Positions 46,181 to 53,623 of a stretch of DNA of 64,000 bases are shown here, one piece after another (the first letter of the stretch is position 1; every line of letters starts with the position of its first letter). The translations under genes and the position numbers were made by a program. The stretch lies in assembly GCF_002102255.1 (NCBI RefSeq), contig NZ_LQPH01000128.1, positions 1-64,000 of the forward strand. Reading direction: 5' to 3'. The notes below the pieces were generated by a model, which was given only the letters and a program-made list of their open reading frames with translations, had not been told where the DNA came from and searched no databases. The stretch is from Mycobacterium nebraskense. GTDB lineage: Bacteria > Actinomycetota > Actinomycetes > Mycobacteriales > Mycobacteriaceae.

Positions 46181-46479
46181 GCAAAGCGGGCGACGTCCCG
46201 AAGTATTCGGTCCGCCGCCCGCTAGCACGGAACTCGGTTACCATGCGTGCATCTCGGGGCTGCGTGGGTTGGCCTCGGCGATCTTGCGATGCTTCCGGTC
46301 GCGACCCCACCCAAAGGGCCGTCGATACCGTTCCACATTTCGCAATTACGCAGGCCCGCAACACTTCTGCCATTATCGCGGCTATGACTCCGCGTGGGTG
46401 CCGAGCACCGTGCTGGGCGCCCGGATCAGGAGATCGAACCTTCTCTTCCGGATCGACCTAGGCCTCACCGGGCTTCCGT
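46181..46479 (-). ncRNA. Ms1/MTS2823-like small RNA
   Basis: About 300-nt RNA on the minus strand in the gap between the Rv3662c-like and Rv3661-like genes, the locus of MTS2823 in M. tuberculosis (Ms1 in M. smegmatis), which binds core RNA polymerase and is abundant in stationary phase. A promoter (TTGCTG, 17-nt spacer, TACAAA at 46486-46491) predicts a start near 46479. A long hairpin with T-tract ends it at 46181. Length, location and strand all agree; sequence identity was not tested. It has no ORF. Confidence 0.8.
46186..46222 (-). terminator. Intrinsic terminator of the Ms1-like RNA
   Basis: GCGGGCGGC pairs with GTCGCCCGC and an inner CCGAA/TTCGG stem closes a 3-nt loop; TTTGC follows on the minus strand (46181-46185). 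The stem is symmetrical enough to stop the Rv3662c-like transcript on the plus strand too, although the plus-strand side lacks a T-run. Confidence 0.8.
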
Positions 46480-46581
46480 GGTTCCTTTGTACTCCTAGAC
46501 CCTTAGCGCAGCAAGGCCCAATTCTGCAAAAATTGCGAAGGGATGCCGGAATGTGTTTGCTGCGTATAGGCCTGCGCGGCG

Positions 46582-47415
46582 CTAGAACGCGAAGCGGCGC
46601 AACAGTGAATAGGTGACCGCGCCGGCGGCCAGCGCGCTGACGCCCACCGCGGCCGTTGTCGCAATCGCCGCACCGGAGGGCGCCGGAATGCGGTCGCGCA
46701 GCGACACCGGCCGGGAGAACGACAGCACGGGCCAACCACGCTCGACGGCTTCCCTGCGCAGTCCGCGGTCGGGATTCACCACGCTGGGGTGGCCGACGGA
46801 TTCGAGCATCGGCAGGTCGGTCATCGAGTCGGAGTAGGCGTAGCAGTGCTCCAGTGGGTAGCCCTCACGGGCGGCCAACTCGCGGATCGCTTGCACCTTG
46901 CCCTCGCCGTAGCAGTAGAACGCTATCTCGCCGGTGTACCGGCCATCCTCGACGACCATCCGGGTCGCCATCGCATGGGTGGCGCCAAGCGCACGGGCGA
47001 TCGGCGCCACGATTTCCTCGCCGGACGCGGACACCACGACCACGTCGCGGCCGCACAACTTGTGGGCGGCGATCAGGTCCGCGGCTTCGGCGAACACCAG
47101 CGGGGTCACGATCTCGTGCAGCGTTTCGTTGACGATCGACTTGACCTGTTCCACGTCCCAACCAGTGCACATGTTGGTCATGTGGACACGCATCCGGTCC
47201 ATCTGGTCATGATCGGCCCCGGCGAGCAGATAGATGAACTGGGCGTAGCTCGACTTGAGCACGGCGCGGCGGTTCAGCAGTCCCTGGTTGAAGAACGGTT
47301 TGCTGAACGCCAGCGTGCTGGACTTGGCGATGATCGTCTTGTCCAGGTCGAAGAAGGCCGCGGTGCGGGCCCGGGGAGCGGTGCGCTGCTCCGCGGCCGG
47401 GTCGAAGACGGTCAC
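46582..47415 (-). CDS. HAD-IB family phosphatase (Rv3661-like, SerB-type)
   Basis: 277 residues from GTG 47415, where similarity to Rv3661 starts. HAD motif I is AAFFDLDKTII, motif II VVVVSASGEEIV and motif III/IV lies in GKVQAIRELA and YSDSMTDLPMLE. The family includes phosphoserine phosphatase-like enzymes; the true substrate is unknown. A C-terminal hydrophobic segment (ATTAAVGVSALAAGAVTYSLL) is a probable membrane anchor. In M. tuberculosis the protein is often annotated with inhibition of morphological differentiation. It is divergent from ssd across the 6C RNA gene. Confidence 0.9.
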   Translation of the reverse strand: MTVFDPAAEQRTAPRARTAAFFDLDKTIIAKSSTLAFSKPFFNQGLLNRRAVLKSSYAQFIYLLAGADHDQMDRMRVHMTNMCTGWDVEQVKSIVNETLHEIVTPLVFAEAADLIAAHKLCGRDVVVVSASGEEIVAPIARALGATHAMATRMVVEDGRYTGEIAFYCYGEGKVQAIRELAAREGYPLEHCYAYSDSMTDLPMLESVGHPSVVNPDRGLRREAVERGWPVLSFSRPVSLRDRIPAPSGAAIATTAAVGVSALAAGAVTYSLLRRFAF

Positions 47416-47568
47416 CGACCCAGCATAGGTCGGTCGTTCGGCGGGGCTATGGTCCTGGGCCGGAATTGGCCGCTCAGCAAAGTGGGACCGGCGGTAACGC
47501 CAGTGTTTTTGCGGCTCAACGTGTTCTTTCATAGAAAGAGCTATTGCGTTACCGCGGCTTGTCATGTG

Positions 47569-47574
47569 TATAGT
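47569..47574 (+). promoter_or_regulatory. -10 element of the 6C RNA promoter
   Basis: TATAGT preceded by an extended TGTG, with TTGCGT 19 nt upstream (47544-47549). It predicts initiation at about 47581, exactly where the first hairpin of the RNA begins. Confidence 0.6.
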
Positions 47575-47580
47575 AAGCAT

Positions 47581-47677
47581 TACTCGGCCTGAGCCGAGGG
47601 TGTATCAGCCCGACCCCCCGGGGCTGATACACGACGACCCTCGCCTCCTCCCCCCCTGGCGGGGGTCGTCCCTTTTC
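47581..47677 (+). ncRNA. 6C small RNA (B11/ncRv13660c type)
   Basis: About 97 nt with three hairpins in a row: CTCGGC/GCCGAG (47583-47598); a perfect 12-bp stem GTGTATCAGCCC/GGGCTGATACAC (47600-47632) with six Cs in its loop; and GACGACCC/GGGTCGTC (47633-47670) with seven consecutive Cs in its loop, ending in TTTT. Two C-rich loops define the actinobacterial 6C family (Rfam RF01066). In M. tuberculosis B11 lies between Rv3660c and Rv3661 on the matching strand and is 93 nt long; overexpression affects replication and division genes. Confidence 0.9.
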
Positions 47678-47853
47678 CGGGGTCATTTCCGCTCGTATGG
47701 ACCGCCGAGTGCGGTCGCCCAAGTGGTTGCGGACATTCCGTCTTCCGTGCGCCGGCCGAGCGTCGGCCGAGGTGTTTGTGCACACTCGCGTCTCTATCCA
47801 CAAATCCGCGTTTGGGACTGGCGTCCAATATCGCGAGCTCGCAGAGTGGGCAC

Positions 47854-48957
47854 GTGACTAGCACCTCCCCGGCCGAAGCGGCGGCCTCCACGGGCGTGTT
47901 GGCGGTGTTGGCGGACCCGGAACTGCGCCGGGAATTGGATCGCGTGGCGGCGGCCGTCGGTGTCCGGGTGGTCCACGCCGGCGGCGTCCTGAGTCGCAAG
48001 ACGTGGTCGGCGGCCGGGGCCGTGGTGCTGGACGAGGCGGCGGCCGACCGATGCGGGCGGGCGGCGCTGCCGCGCCGCGCTCACGTGGCCGTGCTGACGG
48101 CGGTCGACCCGGCCACCCCGACGTGGGCGGCGGCCGTCGCGGTCGGTGCCGGGCATGTGCTGCGGCTGCCGGAGCAGGAGCGCGACTTGGTGCGCGCGCT
48201 CGCCGAGGCGGCCGAATCGTCTCGCGACGATGGGTCGCGCGGCGATGTCGTCGCCGTCATCGGAGGGTGCGGCGGGGCCGGCGCGTCGTCGCTGACGGTC
48301 GCCATGGCGCAGGCCGCCGCCGACGCGCTGTTGGTGGACCTCGACCCGTGGGGTGGTGGGATCGATCTACTGCTGGGCGCCGAGAGTGTTCCGGGCCTGC
48401 GCTGGCCGGACCTGGCGTTGCAGGGCGGCCGGCTCAACTGGTCGGCCGTGCGTGAGGCGTTGCCGCGACACCGGGGGGTCAGCATGCTGTCCGGCACCCG
48501 ACGCGGATACGAGTTGGCCGCCGGGCCGGTGCACGCCATCGTCGATGCCGGTCGCCGTGGCCCGGTCACGGTGGTCTGCGACCTTCCGCGTCGTCTCACC
48601 GACGCGACGCAAGCCGCGCTGGATGCCGCCGACCTTGTCGTCGTGGTCAGCCGCTGCGATGTGCGCGGGTGCGCGGCGACGGGTGCGCTTTCCCCGGTGC
48701 TGGCCGCCATCAACCCCAACGTGGGATTGGTGGTGCGGGGTCCGTCGCCGGGAGGGTTGCGGGCGGCCGAGATAGCCGACATCACCGGGTTGCCGTTGCT
48801 GGCGTCGATGAAAGCGGAGCCGCACGTCGCCGAGCAGCTGGAGCGCGGCGGCCTACGAGTCGGACGGCGATCCGCGCTCGCGGCGGCCGCCCGCCAGGTG
48901 CTCGCCGTGCTGCCGAGTGCGTCGTCGAGGCCGGCACGAAACGGTAGGGCCGCATGA
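47854..48957 (+). CDS. ssd: Septum site-determining protein Ssd / CpaE-like ATPase (Rv3660c-like)
   Basis: 367 residues. An N-terminal receiver-like domain (to about 120) is followed by a ParA/MinD-type domain with a modified Walker A (GGCGGAGASSLTVA) and the DVVVVVSRCDVRG-type block. CpaE proteins of this kind localise tad pilus assembly; the M. tuberculosis protein was named Ssd for its effect on septum formation. It overlaps tadA by 4 bp, so it opens the tad operon. GTG 47854 was chosen as start; a later one is possible. Confidence 0.88.
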   Translation: MTSTSPAEAAASTGVLAVLADPELRRELDRVAAAVGVRVVHAGGVLSRKTWSAAGAVVLDEAAADRCGRAALPRRAHVAVLTAVDPATPTWAAAVAVGAGHVLRLPEQERDLVRALAEAAESSRDDGSRGDVVAVIGGCGGAGASSLTVAMAQAAADALLVDLDPWGGGIDLLLGAESVPGLRWPDLALQGGRLNWSAVREALPRHRGVSMLSGTRRGYELAAGPVHAIVDAGRRGPVTVVCDLPRRLTDATQAALDAADLVVVVSRCDVRGCAATGALSPVLAAINPNVGLVVRGPSPGGLRAAEIADITGLPLLASMKAEPHVAEQLERGGLRVGRRSALAAAARQVLAVLPSASSRPARNGRAA

Positions 48958-50114
48958 GCGGTTCTCTGATCGACCGGGTGCGTGAGCGGCTGGCCGCCGA
49001 ATCCGCTCCGCTGGGTCCGAACGTCGTGGCCGCCGCCATCAGGGCCGAGTCCGGCGGGATGCTCGGTGACACCGAGGTGTTGGCCAATCTCCGGGTGCTG
49101 CAGACCGAACTGACCGGCGCGGGCATCCTCGAGCCGTTGTTGTGCGCGGACGGCACCACCGACGTCTTGGTCACCGCGCCCGACGCGGTGTGGGTCGACG
49201 ACGGTAATGGCCTACGGCGCACGCAGGTTCGGTTCGCCGACGAAGCGGCGGTGCGGCGCCTGGCGCAGCGGCTGGCACTGGCGGCCGGTCGGCGCCTGGA
49301 CGACGCGCAGCCATGGGTGGACGGCCAGCTCACCGGCATCGGCGCCGGGTTCGCGGTGCGGTTGCACGCGGTGCTACCGCCCGTGGCGGCCGCGGGCACG
49401 TGCTTGTCGCTGCGCGTGCTGCGGCCGGCCAGTCAGGACCTGGCGGCCCTAATCGCGGCGGGCGCTTTGGCGCCCGAGGCCGCCACCCTGGTCGCCGACA
49501 TCATCGCCGCCCGGGTGGCCTTCCTGGTGTGCGGCGGAACGGGAGCCGGAAAGACGACCCTGCTCGCCGCGATGCTCGGCGCCGTGGCGCCCACCGAACG
49601 GATCGTGTGTGTCGAGGACGCCGCCGAGCTGGCGCCCCGGCATCCGCATCTGGTCAAGCTGGTCGCGCGGTGCGCCAACGTCGAAGGCATCGGTGAAGTC
49701 CCGCTGCGCCAACTTGTTCGTCAGGCCTTGCGGATGCGGCCCGATCGCATCGTGGTCGGCGAGGTGCGGGGCGCCGAGGTGGTGGATCTGCTGGCGGCGC
49801 TGAACACGGGCCACGACGGGGGAGCGGGCACGGTGCACGCCAACAGCCCGGGCGAAGTCCCCGCCCGGCTGGAGGCGCTGGGCGCGCTGGGCGGTCTCGA
49901 TCGCGCGGCGCTGCACAGCCAGCTCGCCGCGGCCGTGCAGGTGCTGTTGCACGTCGCACGGGATCGCACCGGACGGCGTCGACTCGGCGAAATCGCCGTG
50001 CTGCGTGAGATTGCGGGCCGGGTGCGGGCGGTCACGGTCTGGCATGCCGACGGGGGGATGACCGACGACGCCGAGCTTCTGCATCGCGTGCTGCAAAGCC
50101 GGATGCCCGCATGA
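48954..50114 (+). CDS. tadA: TadA/CpaF-type secretion ATPase (Rv3659c-like)
   Basis: 386-residue type II/IV secretion ATPase. It has Walker [16 protein letters not shown], an Asp box with [12 protein letters not shown], and Walker [16 protein letters not shown], and a helical N-terminal domain. It powers assembly of Flp-type pili. It overlaps both neighbours by 4 bp. Confidence 0.94.
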   Translation: MSGSLIDRVRERLAAESAPLGPNVVAAAIRAESGGMLGDTEVLANLRVLQTELTGAGILEPLLCADGTTDVLVTAPDAVWVDDGNGLRRTQVRFADEAAVRRLAQRLALAAGRRLDDAQPWVDGQLTGIGAGFAVRLHAVLPPVAAAGTCLSLRVLRPASQDLAALIAAGALAPEAATLVADIIAARVAFLVCGGTGAGKTTLLAAMLGAVAPTERIVCVEDAAELAPRHPHLVKLVARCANVEGIGEVPLRQLVRQALRMRPDRIVVGEVRGAEVVDLLAALNTGHDGGAGTVHANSPGEVPARLEALGALGGLDRAALHSQLAAAVQVLLHVARDRTGRRRLGEIAVLREIAGRVRAVTVWHADGGMTDDAELLHRVLQSRMPA

Positions 50115-50911
50115 ACGGCCCCGTGGCCGGCGCACTGCTGTTGGCGCTCGCGCTGATCGTCCTTCCGCCGTCACCGCACCGCCGGCTCGCGCCGGCGGTG
50201 ACAAACCGTCGCTGGCGCCCGCTCGCCGGGCCACGCGGGGCAAGCAGCCTCGCCGCGGCGGTCGTGGGCGCCGCCATGCTGCTGCCGCTGACGGCGGTGG
50301 TGGCCGTCGCGGTCATGGGCGCGACGGCGATCCTGCGCTGTCGCCGCCGCCACCGCATCCGGCGCGCCCTGCGCGAGGGGCAAGCGCTGGAAGGCGCGCT
50401 CGACGTGCTCGTCGGCGAGCTGCGCGTCGGCTCCGATCCGGTGCGTGCGTTCGGGGTGGCCGCCGGCGAAACCACCGGTGCGGCTGCGGAGTCGTTGCGG
50501 GTGGTCGCGGCCCGCGCCAGATTGGGGGCCGACGTCGCGGCCGGCCTGCGCGCCGCGGCGAAATCGTCGACCCTGCCCCCGCACTGGGATCGCCTCGCGC
50601 TGTGCTGGCAACTGGCCAGCGACCACGGCCTGGCGATAGCCACCCTGATGCGCGCCGCGCAACGCGATATTGCCGAGCGGCAACGGTTCTCGGCGCAAGT
50701 GACGTCGAACATGGCCGGCGCGCGCGCAACCGCGGCGATCCTGGCGGGGCTGCCGGTGCTCGGCGTGCTGCTGGGCCAACTGATCGGCGCCCGACCGCTG
50801 GCCTTCCTGCTGAACGGGCACGCGGGCGGATGGCTCTTGGCCGTCGGTTCGACCCTGGTGTGCGGCGGCCTGTTGTGGGCCGACCGCATCACCGATCGGC
50901 TCGAGTCGTGA
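50111..50911 (+). CDS. tadB: TadB-type inner-membrane platform protein (Rv3658c-like)
   Basis: 266 residues. N-terminal hydrophobic segments are followed by a cytoplasmic T2SSF domain ([30 protein letters not shown]) and C-terminal membrane helices. It should form the platform with TadC on which the TadA ATPase acts. It overlaps tadC by 4 bp. Confidence 0.9.
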   Translation: MNGPVAGALLLALALIVLPPSPHRRLAPAVTNRRWRPLAGPRGASSLAAAVVGAAMLLPLTAVVAVAVMGATAILRCRRRHRIRRALREGQALEGALDVLVGELRVGSDPVRAFGVAAGETTGAAAESLRVVAARARLGADVAAGLRAAAKSSTLPPHWDRLALCWQLASDHGLAIATLMRAAQRDIAERQRFSAQVTSNMAGARATAAILAGLPVLGVLLGQLIGARPLAFLLNGHAGGWLLAVGSTLVCGGLLWADRITDRLES

Positions 50912-51504
50912 CTACGGCGGCGGTGTTGCTGGCGGTGGCCGCGTGGATCGGCCCCGGCCCGTCGCTGGTGCGGGCGCGGGCGCGGATACCGGTCCATGAG
51001 CATCGACCCCGCCCGGGACACGGGCCGGCGTACGGCCCCGATCCGCTGGCGGTCGCATCCTGTCTCGACGTGCTGGCCGTGTGCCTGGGGGCGGGCATGG
51101 CAGTCGCCACCGCCGCGCGCGCCGCGGCAACGTCCGCGCCGCCGGCGTTGGCCCGCGTGCTGCGGCGCGCGGCCGACCTGCTGGCCCTGGGCGCCGATCC
51201 CGTTGTCGCATGGACGGTTACGCCGGAGCTGCGCGCCAACTCGGCCGACGCGCAGGTCGAAGCGCTGCTACGGCTGGCTCGGCGTTCGGCGGCCTCGGGT
51301 GCGGCGCTCGCCGAGGGCGTCGCCGAATTGGCCGACCAGTCTCGTCACGGCGCCGCGCATGCGGCCACCGCGGCCGCCGAGCGCGCCGGGGTGCTGATCG
51401 CCGGACCGCTCGGATTGTGCTTCTTGCCGGCGTTCGTGTGCCTGGGGATCGTTCCCGTGGTGGCTGGCCTCGCCGGTGACGTCTTGCAGTCGGGGTTATG
51501 GTGA
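50908..51504 (+). CDS. tadC: TadC-type inner-membrane platform protein (Rv3657c-like)
   Basis: 198 residues from the GTG at 50908. A T2SSF-type domain (ASCLDVLAVCLGAGMAVATAARAAA) precedes two membrane helices near the C-terminus (GPLGLCFLPAFVCLGIVPVVAGL). It is shorter than TadC in Gram-negatives, as in all mycobacteria. The next gene starts 16 bp on. Confidence 0.87.
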   Translation: MTTAAVLLAVAAWIGPGPSLVRARARIPVHEHRPRPGHGPAYGPDPLAVASCLDVLAVCLGAGMAVATAARAAATSAPPALARVLRRAADLLALGADPVVAWTVTPELRANSADAQVEALLRLARRSAASGAALAEGVAELADQSRHGAAHAATAAAERAGVLIAGPLGLCFLPAFVCLGIVPVVAGLAGDVLQSGLW

Positions 51505-51519
51505 GAAGAAAGGGAAGCA

Positions 51520-51723
51520 TTGCGGCACAACATATTTCGGGATCTTGTCGCCCGCCTGACGGTTCTGGCGTCCGACGAGTCGGGCATGTCCACGGTCGAG
51601 TACGCCATCGGCACCATCGCGGCGGCCGCGTTCGGTGCGATCCTGTACACCGTCGTGACCGGCGACTCCATCGTGTCTGCGCTGACCAACATCATCGGTC
51701 GCGCGCTCAACACCAAGGTCTAG
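51520..51723 (+). CDS. Flp/DUF4244-type pilin subunit (Rv3656c-like)
   Basis: 67 residues. A basic N-terminus is followed by DESGMSTVEYAIGTIAAAAFGAIL, the Flp-type hydrophobic stretch with the conserved Glu five residues after a G processing site for prepilin peptidase. The TTG at 51520 is preceded by AAGGGAAG. This is the major structural subunit of the tad pilus; no prepilin peptidase gene is in the window. Confidence 0.9.
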   Translation: MRHNIFRDLVARLTVLASDESGMSTVEYAIGTIAAAAFGAILYTVVTGDSIVSALTNIIGRALNTKV

Positions 51724-52049
51724 CCGGCAGTGCGGGCGCCAGCACCGTCGAGGCGGCACTGGGCATCGCCACGCTGGTCGTCGTGCTGGTGCTGTGCGTG
51801 GCCGGCGTCGCCGCCGTGTCGATGCAGGTTCGCTGTGTGGACGCCGCCCGCGAGGCCGCGCGGCTGGCCGCCCGCGGCGACGAACGCTCGGCACTTGGCG
51901 CCGCCCGGCGCATCGCCCCCGGCGGGGCGCGAGTCGAGGTGCACCACGACGGTGAGTTCCTGGTGGCCACCGTCGTCGCGCACTCGAAGTTGTTGCCGGC
52001 GCTCGACATTGCGGCCAAAGCGGTCGCAATGGCGGAGCCGTCTGGATGA
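51720..52049 (+). CDS. TadE-type pseudopilin (Rv3655c-like), start unresolved
   Basis: About 109 residues. The pseudopilin N-terminus GSAGASTVEAALGIATLVVVLVL has the conserved Glu and hydrophobic helix, followed by a DAAREAARLAARGD amphipathic part. In this frame no ATG, GTG or TTG occurs between 51520 and the TadE core: the only upstream starts are ATG 51498/GTG 51501, which would read antisense-like filler across the whole pilin gene in another frame. The start shown is therefore the edge of the conserved region, not a start codon. Confidence 0.7.
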   Translation, partial: LAGSAGASTVEAALGIATLVVVLVLCVAGVAAVSMQVRCVDAAREAARLAARGDERSALGAARRIAPGGARVEVHHDGEFLVATVVAHSKLLPALDIAAKAVAMAEPSG

Positions 52050-52368
52050 TCGGGGCTCGGCCACCCTGGCCGCGGCCTGGATGGTGGCGGTGCTGCTGTG
52101 CGTCACGGGGGCCGGGGCGTACCTCGGCTCGGTGGTGGTGGCGCGTCATCGCGCGCAGGCGGCTGCCGATCTGGCCGCGTTGGCCGCGGCGGCCCGGTTA
52201 CCGGCCGGCGCCGAGGCGGCCTGCGCCCGCGCGACGGCGGTGGCCCGCGAGATGCGAACCGACGCCAGTTGTGCCGTGGACGATCTCGACGTCGTCGTCA
52301 CGGTCCAGGTGGCGGTCTTCGGCGGCGCGGCGCGGGCCGCCGCGCGGGCGGGGCCGGTCAACGACTGA
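52009..52368 (+). CDS. TadE-like pseudopilin (Rv3654c-like)
   Basis: 119 residues from a TTG at 52009 that gives a basic N-terminus (RPKRSQWRSRLDDRGSATL). The helix AAAWMVAVLLCVTGAGAYLGSVVVARHRAQAAADLAALAAA is the signature of the secretion-neighbourhood TadE-like family (TIGR03816). A cysteine pair near the C-terminus (C about 64 and about 82) may form a disulfide. It overlaps the preceding gene by 41 bp. Last gene of the tad locus. Other start choices are possible. Confidence 0.8.
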   Translation: MRPKRSQWRSRLDDRGSATLAAAWMVAVLLCVTGAGAYLGSVVVARHRAQAAADLAALAAAARLPAGAEAACARATAVAREMRTDASCAVDDLDVVVTVQVAVFGGAARAAARAGPVND

Positions 52369-52406
52369 AGCGGACCCGTGCTTGCCGGACGTAATAGTCT
52401 GTCGGC

Positions 52407-53192
52407 GTGGTGCCGCGGTGGCGGATCGGCCCGCTGATGTTGCCGGTGCATGGTGTCTTCGTGGCGCTGGGCGTCCTGGCCGCCGCGGTCGTGTTCATCG
52501 CCGAAGCCCGTCGGCGTGGAGCGGTCAACGAGCAATCGTTGGTGGCGGTGACCGGTGCCCTTGTCGGCGGCGCGGTGGGCATGCGCCTCTCCGGTTGGGC
52601 CGAGCACCTCGACGTCCGCCTCAACCCGACGTTGCTGCAGGCGTGGGAATTCGGGTCGCGCAGCATCCTCGGCGGACTGCTGGGCGCCTACCTCGGGGTC
52701 CTGATCGCCAAGCGGATCGGCGGGTACACCGGCAAGACCGGTGACTTGTTCGCCCCGGCGGTCGCCCTGGGCATGGCGATCGGCCGCGTCGGCTGCCACC
52801 TCACCGAAGCGCCGGGACGCCCGACCAACCTGCCGTGGGGCATCCACGCCCCGGCCGGCACGCCCAAATGTCCGGGCTGCCTCACAGGTGCGGCGATGCA
52901 CCCGTCATTCCTCTACGAAATCGCCTTCCAGCTGGCCGCATTCGCGGCGCTGCTGTGGCTGCGCAGCCGGGTGGGTCGGCCGGGCGAGCTGTTCGTCCTC
53001 TACATCGCGGGCTATGCGGTGTTCCGGTTCTTCGTCGAGTTCGTACGGGCCAACGAGACCGTGTGGCTGGGCTTGACCCGGCCGCAGTGGTTTCTCCTGC
53101 CCTCCCTCTTCCTCATTGCCGCCCGGCTGCGCCTGGGATATGGGCGCGGCTACTACGACGCCGTACTGCGACGGAAGGCGGTTGCCACGTGA
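52407..53192 (+). CDS. Lgt-like prolipoprotein diacylglyceryl transferase paralogue
   Basis: 261-residue polytopic protein of the Lgt superfamily with about seven membrane helices. Shared blocks are MGRVGCHLTEAPGRPTNLPWG-like (Lgt signature region GRxxNFxNxE, but here with Cys-His-Leu-Thr-Glu), HPSFLYEIAFQ and YAVFRFFVEFVRANE. The essential Asn of the signature is replaced, so it may not transfer diacylglycerol to lipoproteins. It is distinct from the essential housekeeping Lgt, encoded elsewhere in mycobacteria. First gene of a three-gene operon with 4-bp overlaps ending in a radical SAM enzyme. It probably handles a phospholipid-type substrate. Confidence 0.85.
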   Translation: MVPRWRIGPLMLPVHGVFVALGVLAAAVVFIAEARRRGAVNEQSLVAVTGALVGGAVGMRLSGWAEHLDVRLNPTLLQAWEFGSRSILGGLLGAYLGVLIAKRIGGYTGKTGDLFAPAVALGMAIGRVGCHLTEAPGRPTNLPWGIHAPAGTPKCPGCLTGAAMHPSFLYEIAFQLAAFAALLWLRSRVGRPGELFVLYIAGYAVFRFFVEFVRANETVWLGLTRPQWFLLPSLFLIAARLRLGYGRGYYDAVLRRKAVAT

Positions 53193-53623
53193 CGAACCCA
53201 CCGCCGGGTCCCCCTCCTCCGGACGGCTGGCGCCCTCAGGACTGGCCCCCGCCCGGCTATCCCTATGACATGAATCAGCCCTACCCCGGCTGGCAACCGC
53301 CGCCGCGCAAGCCGAGCGGCGGGGAAATCCTCGGCGCGGCCATCGCCGGGATGGCCCTGTATGCGGGAATCAACACCGTCGTCGGCCCGCTGGTGTTGTT
53401 CGGGCTCGCCAATGCCGTCTCACCGAGAATCGCCTTCGCGACCGGAGCCGTCATGCTGGGGCTGATCGCCTTCGTCGGCGGGGGAGCGCTGTTGTTCGTG
53501 AAGAAGAGCGCCTGGGCGAGGGGAATCGGTATGGGATTGATGATCGGCTGGGCGCTCACCTCTATCCTCACCGTCGGTATCTGTACCGGATTGAACCCGA
53601 TGCTGTATCACCTCACCCGATGA
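53189..53623 (+). CDS. Proline-rich small membrane protein of the Lgt/radical SAM cassette
   Basis: 144 residues. A cytoplasmic-looking proline-rich head (residues 1-45, PPPGPPPPDGW and similar) is followed by three or four hydrophobic segments. No family is recognised. The GTG at 53189 and the stop overlap both neighbours by 4 bp, so it is co-translated with them. It may tether or present substrate to the partner enzymes; this is inference from position only. Confidence 0.75.
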   Translation: MTNPPPGPPPPDGWRPQDWPPPGYPYDMNQPYPGWQPPPRKPSGGEILGAAIAGMALYAGINTVVGPLVLFGLANAVSPRIAFATGAVMLGLIAFVGGGALLFVKKSAWARGIGMGLMIGWALTSILTVGICTGLNPMLYHLTR

